Positions 1-5,124 of a stretch of 5,124 bases of DNA are shown here, piece after piece (the stretch's first letter is position 1; each line of letters begins with the position of its first letter). The notes under the pieces are model-generated. The model made no database searches. It saw nothing but the letters and a program-made list of their open reading frames with translations, and had not been told where the DNA came from. A program made the position numbers and the translations under genes. The stretch is taken from assembly GCA_023441905.1 (NCBI GenBank), contig JAEZNC010000046.1:1-5124 (forward strand), given 5' to 3'. This stretch comes from Bacillota bacterium. GTDB taxonomy: Bacteria > Bacillota > Clostridia > Christensenellales > SZUA-584.

Positions 1-420
1 CTGAAGGTATCCCGTGAGATAATCTTTAATTCCCATCGATGTAAACAGCTCAGGCGCGAGATCGTCCGCAAAATCCACATGCAGCGTTTTGCCCTTGAGC
101 TGTATCAAACAGCGCTGTATAAAAGGAGCGAATGCCGGCCTATAAGCAAGGCACAGTTCCCTGATATGTGCGTCAAACTGGGCCGCGTCGTTTTCGTTCA
201 AATCCTTGTACTGAAAAAAGACCTCGGCGTTTTTGTCGACGTTTACTTTCACGTAATTCTCAATAGACAGACAGGCGTCTGCGGGCAGCAGGTTGCAGCA
301 AAAATGCAGCAGCAGCCGCGAATTTTTCACATCGTGCTGTGCCTTTTCAAACTGCAGATCATAGCGTTCATCGACCCCGACGCTGTTTTTCAGCGCGGCG
401 AAAAAGTTATCCGGTTTCAA
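1..420 (-). CDS. polC: Probable PolC-type DNA polymerase III alpha subunit, N-terminal part (runs off the left edge)
   Basis: An open frame of 140 codons starts at a TTG at 420 and is still open at base 1, so only the N-terminus is visible. The TTG is preceded by AGGGGG (432-427) at 6 bases, and an in-frame stop lies further upstream with no ATG or GTG between, which decides the start. The visible protein begins LKPDNFFAALKNSV and has alternating strand-like stretches (FEKAQHDVKNSRLLLHF, LSIENYVKVNVD, KTLHVDFADD) like the poorly conserved N-terminal domain of PolC, which lies ahead of the OB, exonuclease and polymerase parts. Those diagnostic domains are outside the window. The name therefore rests mainly on position: polC directly follows ispG in many Clostridia. 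PolC is the replicative polymerase of low-GC Gram-positives. A different protein is possible but less likely. Confidence 0.65.
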   Translation of the reverse strand, partial: MKPDNFFAALKNSVGVDERYDLQFEKAQHDVKNSRLLLHFCCNLLPADACLSIENYVKVNVDKNAEVFFQYKDLNENDAAQFDAHIRELCLAYRPAFAPFIQRCLIQLKGKTLHVDFADDLAPELFTSMGIKDYLTGYLQ

Positions 421-426
421 CCGTTG

Positions 427-432
427 CCCCCT
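427..432 (-). promoter_or_regulatory. Ribosome binding site deciding the TTG start of probable polC
   Basis: AGGGGG lies 6 bases before the TTG at 420. It is the only good Shine-Dalgarno match between the upstream in-frame stop and the first codons of the gene, and so supports the non-ATG start. Confidence 0.6.
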
Positions 433-456
433 GTTTCTTGTGTTACGAAAGTACAG

Positions 457-483
457 ATTAAATCAGCCGCACTAATTTGGCAA
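457..483 (-). promoter_or_regulatory. Candidate promoter for probable polC
   Basis: On the minus strand, TTGCCA (483-478, five of six matches to the -35 consensus) is followed after 15 bases by TTTAAT (462-457, five of six to the -10), and the latter is preceded by TGA, giving an extended -10 of the form TGnTTTAAT. The 15-base spacer is short; an alternative -10, TAATCT at 460-455, has the ideal 17-base spacer but a weaker match. Predicted transcription would begin near 450, giving a leader of roughly 30 bases. Inferred from sequence only. Confidence 0.4.
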
Positions 484-561
484 GCCTATTTTGCGGCCTG
501 CGGGCAGCAGACAATCAAAACAGCAGCGCTGTATTGAGGCTGCGTCAGCACACAGATGAGC

Positions 562-589
562 AAAATAAACCGACCGGACAATGTGCCGG
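562..589 (-). terminator. Candidate Rho-independent terminator after ispG
   Basis: Reading the minus strand, CCGG (589-586) pairs with CCGG (577-574), and inside it AC pairs with GT around an ATT loop, leaving one bulged C. After TCGG comes TTTATTTT (569-562). It lies 17 bases after the ispG stop, the right place to end the operon transcript before polC. The stem is short and the T-run is interrupted and slightly displaced, so the terminator may be weak. Confidence 0.35.
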
Positions 590-605
590 GTTAATCAGTA
601 CTTCC

Positions 606-1655
606 TCAAAAATGAGTATTCAGATAGTGAGTAAATGCGTTTAATATGTCCTCTTCGGCAAATGTGCCGACGAGCTCTCCCTTGGCGAACAGCGCCGCTT
701 TTTTATCGCCACCCGCAATGCCGATATCCGCGTGCTTCGCTTCGCCGGGTCCGTTGACAATGCAGCCCATGACCGCCGCGGTCACGGGTCGCGGTCTCTT
801 TTTAAGAATATTCTCCACACTCTTCGCGAGCGCCGCCACATCGATTTTTGTGCGCGCACATGTGGGGCAGCTGATCACCTCAGAATAGAACGTGCGCACG
901 CCCGCGCTTTGCAGAATCCGCTGCGCCGCTTCAATCTCGCTGACCGGATCGCCTGTCACCGACACACGCACCGTGTCGCCGATGCCGTCGAGCAACAGCG
1001 TGCCTAGACCCACAGCCGATTTGACGATCGCGTTCTCATACGTGCCCGCTTCGGTGATGCCGATATGCAGCGGCGCGTTACACACCGTGGAAAACGCGCG
1101 GTTTGCCGCCACGCACGTGGGCACCGAAGACGCCTTGATGGACACCACCACGTTCTCAAAGCCCATATCATAGACGCGGTTCACCCAATCCGTCGCGCTC
1201 TGGGCGAGCGCCTCTGGGCTAGGTCCGCCGAACTGATCAATGAGGCGCTTTTCCAAAGATCCCGCGTTCACGCCGATACGCAGCGCGGCGCCCGTCTCCT
1301 TCGCCTTGCTCACAACCGTCTCAAGCGCGTTTTCACCGCGCAGGTTACCGGGGTTGATGCGCACCTTGTCGGCGCCGTTTTCCATCGCGAGCACGGCCAG
1401 CCCCGCATCAAAATGCACGTCCGCAATCAGCGGCACGTGCATGTGCTTTTTTATCTCACGGAACGCGGGGGTGCAGCTTTCCGCGTAAAACGCGCAGCGC
1501 ACGGCTTCACAGCCCGCCTCTTCAAGGCGCTCTATCTGCGCGATCGTCGCCGCCGCATCCGCCGTATCCGTATTGGTCATCGATTGTATCAGCACGTCCG
1601 CACCGCCGCCGATGCGAACGCCGCCGATCGTGACTTCTTTTGTATGCCTCTTCAT
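606..1655 (-). CDS. ispG: 4-hydroxy-3-methylbut-2-en-1-yl diphosphate synthase (flavodoxin or ferredoxin dependent), IspG/GcpE
   Basis: IspG reductively converts methylerythritol cyclodiphosphate to HMBDP, the next-to-last step of the cytosolic MEP isoprenoid pathway, using a [4Fe-4S] cluster. The 349-residue product is a usual length for the short bacterial form. It starts with the typical TIGGVRIGGGADVLIQSMTNTDT segment near residues 9-31, continues through a TIM-barrel region (LIADVHFDAGLA about 76-87, DKVRINPGNL about 96-105, LRIGVNAGSLEKRL about 125-138), and ends with the cluster domain: Cys263 and Cys266 in CPTC, Cys298 in GCIVNGPGE, and Glu305 as the usual fourth ligand. All ligands are present. 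I chose ATG 1655 because GGTGA stands 5 bases ahead and homologues begin just before the TIGG motif; the open frame could extend to a TTG at 1697 but that adds 14 atypical residues. It follows rseP by 46 bases. Confidence 0.96.
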   Translation of the reverse strand: MKRHTKEVTIGGVRIGGGADVLIQSMTNTDTADAAATIAQIERLEEAGCEAVRCAFYAESCTPAFREIKKHMHVPLIADVHFDAGLAVLAMENGADKVRINPGNLRGENALETVVSKAKETGAALRIGVNAGSLEKRLIDQFGGPSPEALAQSATDWVNRVYDMGFENVVVSIKASSVPTCVAANRAFSTVCNAPLHIGITEAGTYENAIVKSAVGLGTLLLDGIGDTVRVSVTGDPVSEIEAAQRILQSAGVRTFYSEVISCPTCARTKIDVAALAKSVENILKKRPRPVTAAVMGCIVNGPGEAKHADIGIAGGDKKAALFAKGELVGTFAEEDILNAFTHYLNTHF

Positions 1656-1660
1656 ATATT

Positions 1661-1667
1661 TCACCCC
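1661..1667 (-). promoter_or_regulatory. Ribosome binding site deciding the ispG start
   Basis: GGGGTGA, whose GGTGA part matches the extended anti-Shine-Dalgarno sequence, ends 5 bases before ATG 1655. The in-frame TTG at 1697 overlaps the end of rseP by context and lacks a comparable site, so this favours the shorter protein. Confidence 0.6.
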
Positions 1668-1701
1668 ACCGGCAAGAGGCGCTGTTAGTCGCCCCAAAAA
1701 A

Positions 1702-2730
1702 CTAGCCGAACATTCTTGACAGATCCTGATAGGTGATCAGTATAAAGACCACGATGAGCAGCGCGAACCCCGCGAAGTGTATCATGCCCTCCACGTTCCG
1801 CGGCACGGGTTTCTTAAATACCTTTTCGATGCCGATGAAGACAAGTCGTCCGCCGTCGAGCGCGGGCAGCGGCAGCAGATTGCAAATACCCAAGCTGATG
1901 CTGATGGCCACACCGAGGCGAAGCACGTTCTCAAAGCTGCTGCGGATCGCCTGCCCCAGTACATCGGCCATACCGACCACGCCCATCGCGTTTTCTGTTC
2001 CTTGCCCCGCAAACAGCCCGAAAATTGCTAATATTGTTCCCTTTAATACGAGGAATATCCATTTAAATGAGAGCGCGAGCGCTTCGGCAAAACCGAATGT
2101 TATGCGCTGTCCGCCTATGTTGATGCCGATGATGTACCCTTTACTTTCTTCGCTGTAAACGTATGGCACGTTAAACTGAAGCGTTTCATCTCCGCGTTTC
2201 ACGGTGATAGGGGCGCTCACATTGTCAGCGGCTTGTTTGGCAGAATCGAATTCCATAAGAAAATCCATTTTTACACCGTTCATCTCGAGAATCACGTCAC
2301 CTTCCTGAAGACCCGCTTCTTGCGCGGGGCTGCCCTCCTGAACGCTGACGACGAGGGGTGCGTAATCACCGAATGCGCCGAGTGTGATAATGACAAGAAC
2401 AAAGGCAAAGAGAATATTAAACAACGGCCCCGCAAAAATTGTGAGCGCGCGCCGGCCGGCAGGCTGATTGTTAAATGCGAGCCTGTCGTTGAGCTCCTCA
2501 TCCTCGCCATAAAACTTTGTATATCCGCCGAGGAATATCCAGCGTATAGAATATAGAATGTCGTTTTTAACCCACTGCTTGATTTTAGGGCCAAACCCGA
2601 CCGAGAATTCCATCACTTTAATTTTGCATGCACGGCCGACGCTGTAATGCCCCAGCTCATGGACCATAATGATAATGCCGATAACCAGCATCGCGCCGAC
2701 AATGCTCAGTGCAGTCGCTAATATATCCAA
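1702..2730 (-). CDS. rseP: RseP/RasP-type intramembrane zinc metalloprotease (site-2 protease, M50B)
   Basis: This membrane protease cuts substrates within the lipid bilayer, classically anti-sigma factors after a first cut, and leftover signal peptides. The 342-residue product has the full site-2 protease plan: a first hydrophobic helix carrying the zinc motif HELGH (His24, Glu25, His28), the GFGPK-like segment after it (about 45-49), a second helix starting with FAGPLFNILFAF (about 99-110), one PDZ domain between about 122 and 190 (EGSPAQEAGLQEGDVILEMNG core), a third helix (about 223-242), and the third-ligand motif NLLPLPALDGG (284-294) with Asp292, followed by a last helix (about 318-334). 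The catalytic set is complete. The start is TTG, with GGGAG 8 bases ahead; the first ATG would be residue 14 and would cut the zinc helix. Its natural substrate cannot be told from the window. It has its own likely promoter in the gap after dxr. Confidence 0.95.
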   Translation of the reverse strand: MDILATALSIVGAMLVIGIIIMVHELGHYSVGRACKIKVMEFSVGFGPKIKQWVKNDILYSIRWIFLGGYTKFYGEDEELNDRLAFNNQPAGRRALTIFAGPLFNILFAFVLVIITLGAFGDYAPLVVSVQEGSPAQEAGLQEGDVILEMNGVKMDFLMEFDSAKQAADNVSAPITVKRGDETLQFNVPYVYSEESKGYIIGINIGGQRITFGFAEALALSFKWIFLVLKGTILAIFGLFAGQGTENAMGVVGMADVLGQAIRSSFENVLRLGVAISISLGICNLLPLPALDGGRLVFIGIEKVFKKPVPRNVEGMIHFAGFALLIVVFILITYQDLSRMFG

Positions 2731-2738
2731 GCCTTGTT

Positions 2739-2743
2739 CTCCC
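2739..2743 (-). promoter_or_regulatory. Ribosome binding site deciding the TTG start of rseP
   Basis: GGGAG lies 8 bases before the TTG at 2730. The predicted transcript from the promoter just upstream would begin only a few bases earlier, so the leader is about 17 bases and holds little besides this site. Confidence 0.55.
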
Positions 2744-2753
2744 TTTTTTTATC

Positions 2754-2762
2754 ATTATATCA
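2754..2762 (-). promoter_or_regulatory. Extended -10 promoter in front of rseP, inside the gene cluster
   Basis: The minus strand reads TGATATAAT, a perfect TATAAT (2759-2754) with the TGn extension (2762-2760). No good -35 hexamer is seen 16 to 18 bases upstream, which fits an extended -10 promoter or one needing an activator. Transcription should start near 2747. This would let rseP and ispG be expressed independently of uppS-cdsA-dxr. The surrounding 134 bases are AT-rich and free of genes. Confidence 0.65.
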
Positions 2763-2781
2763 TGTCTTGTGTCCCAAAATA

Positions 2782-2799
2782 CGTAACATTTTATGAAAA
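2782..2799 (-). repeat. Promoter-proximal copy of an 18-base direct repeat, possible operator
   Basis: The minus strand reads TTTTCATAAAATGTTACG. It matches the copy at 2833-2850 at 15 of 18 positions, in the same orientation and 51 bases away. Its centre falls about 43 bases before the predicted transcription start of rseP, where class II activators bind beside RNA polymerase. It has weak internal dyad symmetry (TTTT-AYG-AAAA on the plus strand). Binding protein unknown; function inferred. Confidence 0.4.
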
Positions 2800-2832
2800 G
2801 TTCGCGGCACCGACAGCCAAGCTTTCTTTTCC

Positions 2833-2850
2833 CGTACTATTTTACGAAAA
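2833..2850 (-). repeat. Promoter-distal copy of the 18-base direct repeat, possible operator
   Basis: The minus strand reads TTTTCGTAAAATAGTACG, 15 of 18 identical to the proximal copy. This copy has a cleaner dyad, CGTA-N6-TACG, as well as TTTT-ACG-AAAA. Centred about 94 bases before the predicted start, it is close to five DNA turns from the other copy, so both would face the same side of the helix. It begins 15 bases after the dxr stop. Confidence 0.4.
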
Positions 2851-2864
2851 AAAACGGCATTTTA

Positions 2865-4007
2865 TCAATTGTTATGATACACGAAGTCCTTAACTTCCTT
2901 ATCGGTCGTATAAATCTCCAGCAGCGTGTTCGCCTTCAAGTGTGAGAACTTGTTCATCGCAAACGCCACACGCTTTTCAATGTCTCCAAAGGTGATCTTC
3001 TTTTCGAGGAACAGCTCCACCGCCGCTTCGTTGGCCGCGTTCATAATGATGGGCAGCGCACCGCCCTCACGTATCGCGTCCTGCGCATGCTTTAAGCACG
3101 GAAACTTGTCCGTATCCGGCACATCGAACGTCAGCGTTTTAAGTGTTTTAAAATCAAGATGCCCCACCACGCTGTCAAGGCGCTCGGGATGCCCGAACGC
3201 GTACTGAATGGGCTGGCGCATATCCGTCGGCCCAAGCTGCGCGATCACCGCGCCGTCGTTGTACTCAATCATTGAGTGAATGATGCTCTGGCGATGCACC
3301 ACCACATCAATCATATCGGGGTTTACATCAAAGAGCCAGCGCGCTTCGATGATCTCCAGCCCCTTGTTCATGTACGTCGCGCAATCCACCGTGATCTTCC
3401 TGCCCATTCGCCAGTTCGGGTGCCGTAGTGCCTGATCGACCGTGGCGCTGCGAATCGCTTCTTTGTCCCAATCAAAAAACGGCCCGCCCGACGCCGTGAG
3501 GATAATGCGGCGCAACCCTGTGGTATCCGTGCCTTTGAGGCACTGGTAGATGGCGCAGAGCTCACTGTCCACTGGAAACAACTCCGACTTGCTCGTCTTT
3601 TGTTTCTGTTTCACAATATGACCGCCGCAGACAAGCGATTCCTTGTTCGCGAGCGCCACATTGATGTCGCGGTCAAGGCATTCAATCAGCGGCGGAAGCC
3701 CCGCGATGCCCACCACGGCGATCAGCACAATATCGGGGCTGCCCGCGGTGCACGACTCGACGAGCCCTTGTATGCCGAAGCCCACCTTGATGCCCTTGGG
3801 TACTTTTTTTTCAAATTCAGCGTCGCCGCTGCATCCGGTGAGGCCGATATAGCATGCACCGAACTTTTTTGCCGTTTCTATCAAATCGTCGGAGCTGCTA
3901 TGCGCCGTGAGCGCGGTCACCTGAAACCTGTCGGGAAACTGATCAATAATATCAAGCGCCTGCCGCCCGATTGAGCCTGTTGCACCAAGTATTGCTATCT
4001 TTTTCAT
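2865..4007 (-). CDS. dxr: 1-deoxy-D-xylulose 5-phosphate reductoisomerase, with unusual active-site residues
   Basis: Dxr makes methylerythritol 4-phosphate from DXP with NADPH and a divalent metal, the committed MEP step and the target of fosmidomycin. The 380-residue product has normal length and order: NADPH-binding GATGSIG (8-14), ALANKES (118-124), metal motif VDSE (Asp147, Glu149), LTASGGPF (170-177), the flap HPNWRMG (196-202), NKGLE with Glu218 as the third metal ligand, IIHSMIEY (242-249), and a C-terminal helical domain with NAANEAAV. Two normally invariant positions differ: Leu150 stands where the family has His (His153 of E. coli), and Cys209 where it has Ser (Ser222 of E. coli, which contacts the substrate phosphate). 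Arg239 replaces Pro in the usual HPQS motif. The frame is intact, so activity is still likely but may be altered. ATG start with AAGGA 7 bases ahead; 15 bases after cdsA. Confidence 0.95.
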   Translation of the reverse strand: MKKIAILGATGSIGRQALDIIDQFPDRFQVTALTAHSSSDDLIETAKKFGACYIGLTGCSGDAEFEKKVPKGIKVGFGIQGLVESCTAGSPDIVLIAVVGIAGLPPLIECLDRDINVALANKESLVCGGHIVKQKQKTSKSELFPVDSELCAIYQCLKGTDTTGLRRIILTASGGPFFDWDKEAIRSATVDQALRHPNWRMGRKITVDCATYMNKGLEIIEARWLFDVNPDMIDVVVHRQSIIHSMIEYNDGAVIAQLGPTDMRQPIQYAFGHPERLDSVVGHLDFKTLKTLTFDVPDTDKFPCLKHAQDAIREGGALPIIMNAANEAAVELFLEKKITFGDIEKRVAFAMNKFSHLKANTLLEIYTTDKEVKDFVYHNN

Positions 4008-4022
4008 TGATACGTCCTTTTT

Positions 4023-4826
4023 TTATGCCACTAATACAAAATAAAAAGCGAATACGGCGGGGCTGATAAACAGCACGCTGTCCAGCCTGTCCATTGCGCC
4101 GCCGTGTTCTCCCATAATATGCCCATAATCCTTAATGCCGAGTCTTCTTTTCACCAGCGATGCCGCAAGGTCGCCGATCTGCGTCATCACGGAAAGAATA
4201 ACGCCGAGCAGCCCATACCAAAGCGGATTCATGTAAATATCAAAACTGTCCTGCAGCAGCACACCGAGCAGTATCACCGCGCACGTGCCGAAAACCAGCC
4301 CGCCGACAGCCCCTTCCACTGTCTTTTTGGGGCTGACCTTCGGGATCAGCTTATGTTTACCGAACAATCTTCCGCTGAAATAGGCGAAGGTATCGGTCAT
4401 GACGGCCGAAGCAAACGCAATAATTAAAAGAAAACGCGAGATGTTTGCTTTATCAATACTGAAAAGCGCGAGCAAAAACGCAAAAAACAGCCCGGGGTAC
4501 AGCATGGGCAGCACGGTCATTAGTCCATCCATTGCGTTACGTCCGGTCAGCACCAGCATGGTGAACACGGCCATCATCCCAAAGGCGGTGAGTATGGCGA
4601 TGCCGATCATGCCGCCGACGAATTCGTAAGCCGGATACATCAGCACCGCATATCCGTACCCCAGCACCCGCATCGGACGCCCGACGGATGTGAGCGCGCC
4701 CATCATCTCATGAACGCAAAGCACAGCCACAGCCGCAACCACCAGCTTCGCATACAATCCGTGAAAATAGAGCACGGAAAAGAGCAGTCCCAGCGCCGGT
4801 ATCGCATAAAGTATACGTTTTGCCAA
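4023..4826 (-). CDS. cdsA: Phosphatidate cytidylyltransferase (CDP-diacylglycerol synthase)
   Basis: CdsA is an integral membrane enzyme that joins CTP and phosphatidic acid to give CDP-diacylglycerol, the precursor of phosphatidylglycerol and related phospholipids. The 267-residue product is of usual length and mostly hydrophobic, with about seven or eight membrane segments. The C-terminal half holds the family marks: TDTFAYFSGRLFGK (144-157), SPKKTVEGAVGG (165-176), QIGDLAASLVKRR (216-228) and the signature running from Ser223 to Asp249 with Lys226-Arg227, Lys232-Asp233, HGG (241-243) and DRLD (246-249). The segment usually seen as PGHGG reads GEHGG here, a variant of unknown weight. The start is TTG, immediately after the uppS stop (TGATTG), with GGAGG 7 bases ahead inside the end of uppS; this points to coupled translation. 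Confidence 0.94.
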   Translation of the reverse strand: MAKRILYAIPALGLLFSVLYFHGLYAKLVVAAVAVLCVHEMMGALTSVGRPMRVLGYGYAVLMYPAYEFVGGMIGIAILTAFGMMAVFTMLVLTGRNAMDGLMTVLPMLYPGLFFAFLLALFSIDKANISRFLLIIAFASAVMTDTFAYFSGRLFGKHKLIPKVSPKKTVEGAVGGLVFGTCAVILLGVLLQDSFDIYMNPLWYGLLGVILSVMTQIGDLAASLVKRRLGIKDYGHIMGEHGGAMDRLDSVLFISPAVFAFYFVLVA

Positions 4827-5124
4827 TCAACTTCCTCCAATTCCGCCGAAACGGCGGTCTCGCTTTGCGAAACAATCGAGCGCCTTCCAAAACTCCAGCT
4901 CATTAAAATCGGGCCAGAGTGTATCCGTGAAATAAAACTCCGCATAGGCCAGCTGATACAGCAAAAAGTTACTGATACGCATCTCACCGCTCGTGCGGAT
5001 AAAAAGATCGGGGTCGGGCTGATCCGCCGTGCTCAAGTATGACGACAGGCTCTGTTCGCTGACATCGTCGGCGCTGATGCCATCGCTTATCATGCGCTTG
5101 ACGGCATCCACAATATCGAGACGT
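4827..5124 (-). CDS. uppS: Undecaprenyl diphosphate synthase (cis-prenyltransferase), C-terminal part (enters from the right edge)
   Basis: UppS adds isopentenyl units in cis to farnesyl diphosphate to make undecaprenyl diphosphate, the lipid carrier for peptidoglycan and other wall polymers. About 98 C-terminal residues are visible, starting RLDIVDAVKRM, the region just after the usual GGR motif. The diagnostic segment is DPDLFIRTSGEMRISNFLLY followed by QLAYAEFYFTDTLWPDF: it contains the two arginines and serine that bind the isopentenyl diphosphate phosphates (RTSGEMRIS) and the metal-linked Glu of YAEFYF. The C-terminus has the normal RDRRFGG end. FLLY replaces the commoner FLLW, a mild change. 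A GTG at 5111 is internal, not the start, because the conserved frame continues to the edge. The product supplies wall synthesis and uses isoprenoid units made through Dxr and IspG. Confidence 0.96.
   Translation of the reverse strand, partial: RLDIVDAVKRMISDGISADDVSEQSLSSYLSTADQPDPDLFIRTSGEMRISNFLLYQLAYAEFYFTDTLWPDFNELEFWKALDCFAKRDRRFGGIGGS
4831..4838 (-). promoter_or_regulatory. Ribosome binding site deciding the TTG start of cdsA
   Basis: GGAGGAAG lies within the last codons of uppS (coding Gly-Gly-Ser) and its GGAGG core is 7 bases ahead of TTG 4826. It is the strongest Shine-Dalgarno match in the window and supports a TTG start that abuts the uppS stop. Confidence 0.75.

Noticed and set aside
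79..537. Plus-strand open frame of 152 codons covering the left part of the window
   Set aside because: It lies opposite the probable polC start and its promoter region, has no recognisable domain and low-complexity Gln/Lys-rich text; it is explained as antisense of the real gene.
1065..1688. Plus-strand open frame of 207 codons opposite ispG
   Set aside because: Arg/His-rich composition typical of the complement of a G+C-rich coding frame; ispG on the other strand is fully conserved.
1656..1697. Longer ispG starting from TTG at 1697
   Set aside because: Adds 14 residues (GRLTAPLAGGVKY-like) not expected in the family, and the ATG at 1655 has a well-placed GGTGA.
2049..2540. Identical 12-mer CGAGGAATATCC at 2049-2060 and 2529-2540
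   Set aside because: Both copies encode the same tetrapeptide WIFL in two membrane-associated parts of RseP, so coding similarity explains it.
2847..2867. Terminator directly after dxr, suggested by eight T on the minus strand
   Set aside because: The only upstream hairpin (TATCA/TGATA) has 5 weak pairs, overlaps the stop codon and is 8 or more bases from the T-run; no GC-rich stem.
3291..3293. Arg239 in Dxr where HPQS usually has Pro
   Set aside because: I am not sure how fixed Pro is in clostridial enzymes (HRQS forms may be common), so it is noted in the gene entry but not raised as a finding.
5109..5111. GTG as a start of a short 94-residue protein
   Set aside because: The conserved UppS frame continues upstream to the window edge (RLDIVDAV), so the GTG is an internal Val codon.

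Overview
This window is a piece of a bacterial chromosome, probably from a Firmicute of the clostridial type with moderate G+C content. The evidence is gene order: uppS, cdsA, dxr, rseP, ispG and a gene whose start fits PolC-type DNA polymerase III lie in the same order and orientation (all on the minus strand), the arrangement familiar from many Clostridia. No mobile element, CRISPR array, tRNA or rRNA was seen. Species cannot be named from this sequence.

Reading in the direction of transcription, right to left: the last ~98 codons of uppS (undecaprenyl diphosphate synthase) enter from the right edge and abut cdsA (CDP-diacylglycerol synthase) with no gap; dxr (DXP reductoisomerase) follows after 15 bases. 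A 134-base AT-rich gap (2731-2864) holds a clear extended -10 promoter and two copies of an 18-base direct repeat upstream of rseP (site-2 membrane protease). ispG (HMBDP synthase) follows 46 bases after rseP. A 185-base gap (421-605) holds a modest terminator candidate and a second promoter candidate before the last gene, the first 140 codons of probable polC, which runs off the left edge.

The genes join membrane and envelope precursor supply: Dxr and IspG are two steps of the MEP isoprenoid pathway, UppS turns isoprenoid units into the lipid carrier for cell-wall synthesis, CdsA makes the activated phospholipid precursor, and RseP is an intramembrane protease that in related bacteria cleaves anti-sigma factors and signal-peptide remnants. 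PolC, a replication enzyme, is a neighbour rather than a pathway member.

Most of the window is ordinary conserved housekeeping DNA, and I see no wholly new system. The points that deserve attention are (1) the paired repeats placed about five helical turns apart in front of the rseP promoter, which look like operator sites, (2) two substitutions at normally invariant active-site positions of Dxr (His to Leu and Ser to Cys), and (3) TTG as start codon in three of the five genes whose starts are visible.
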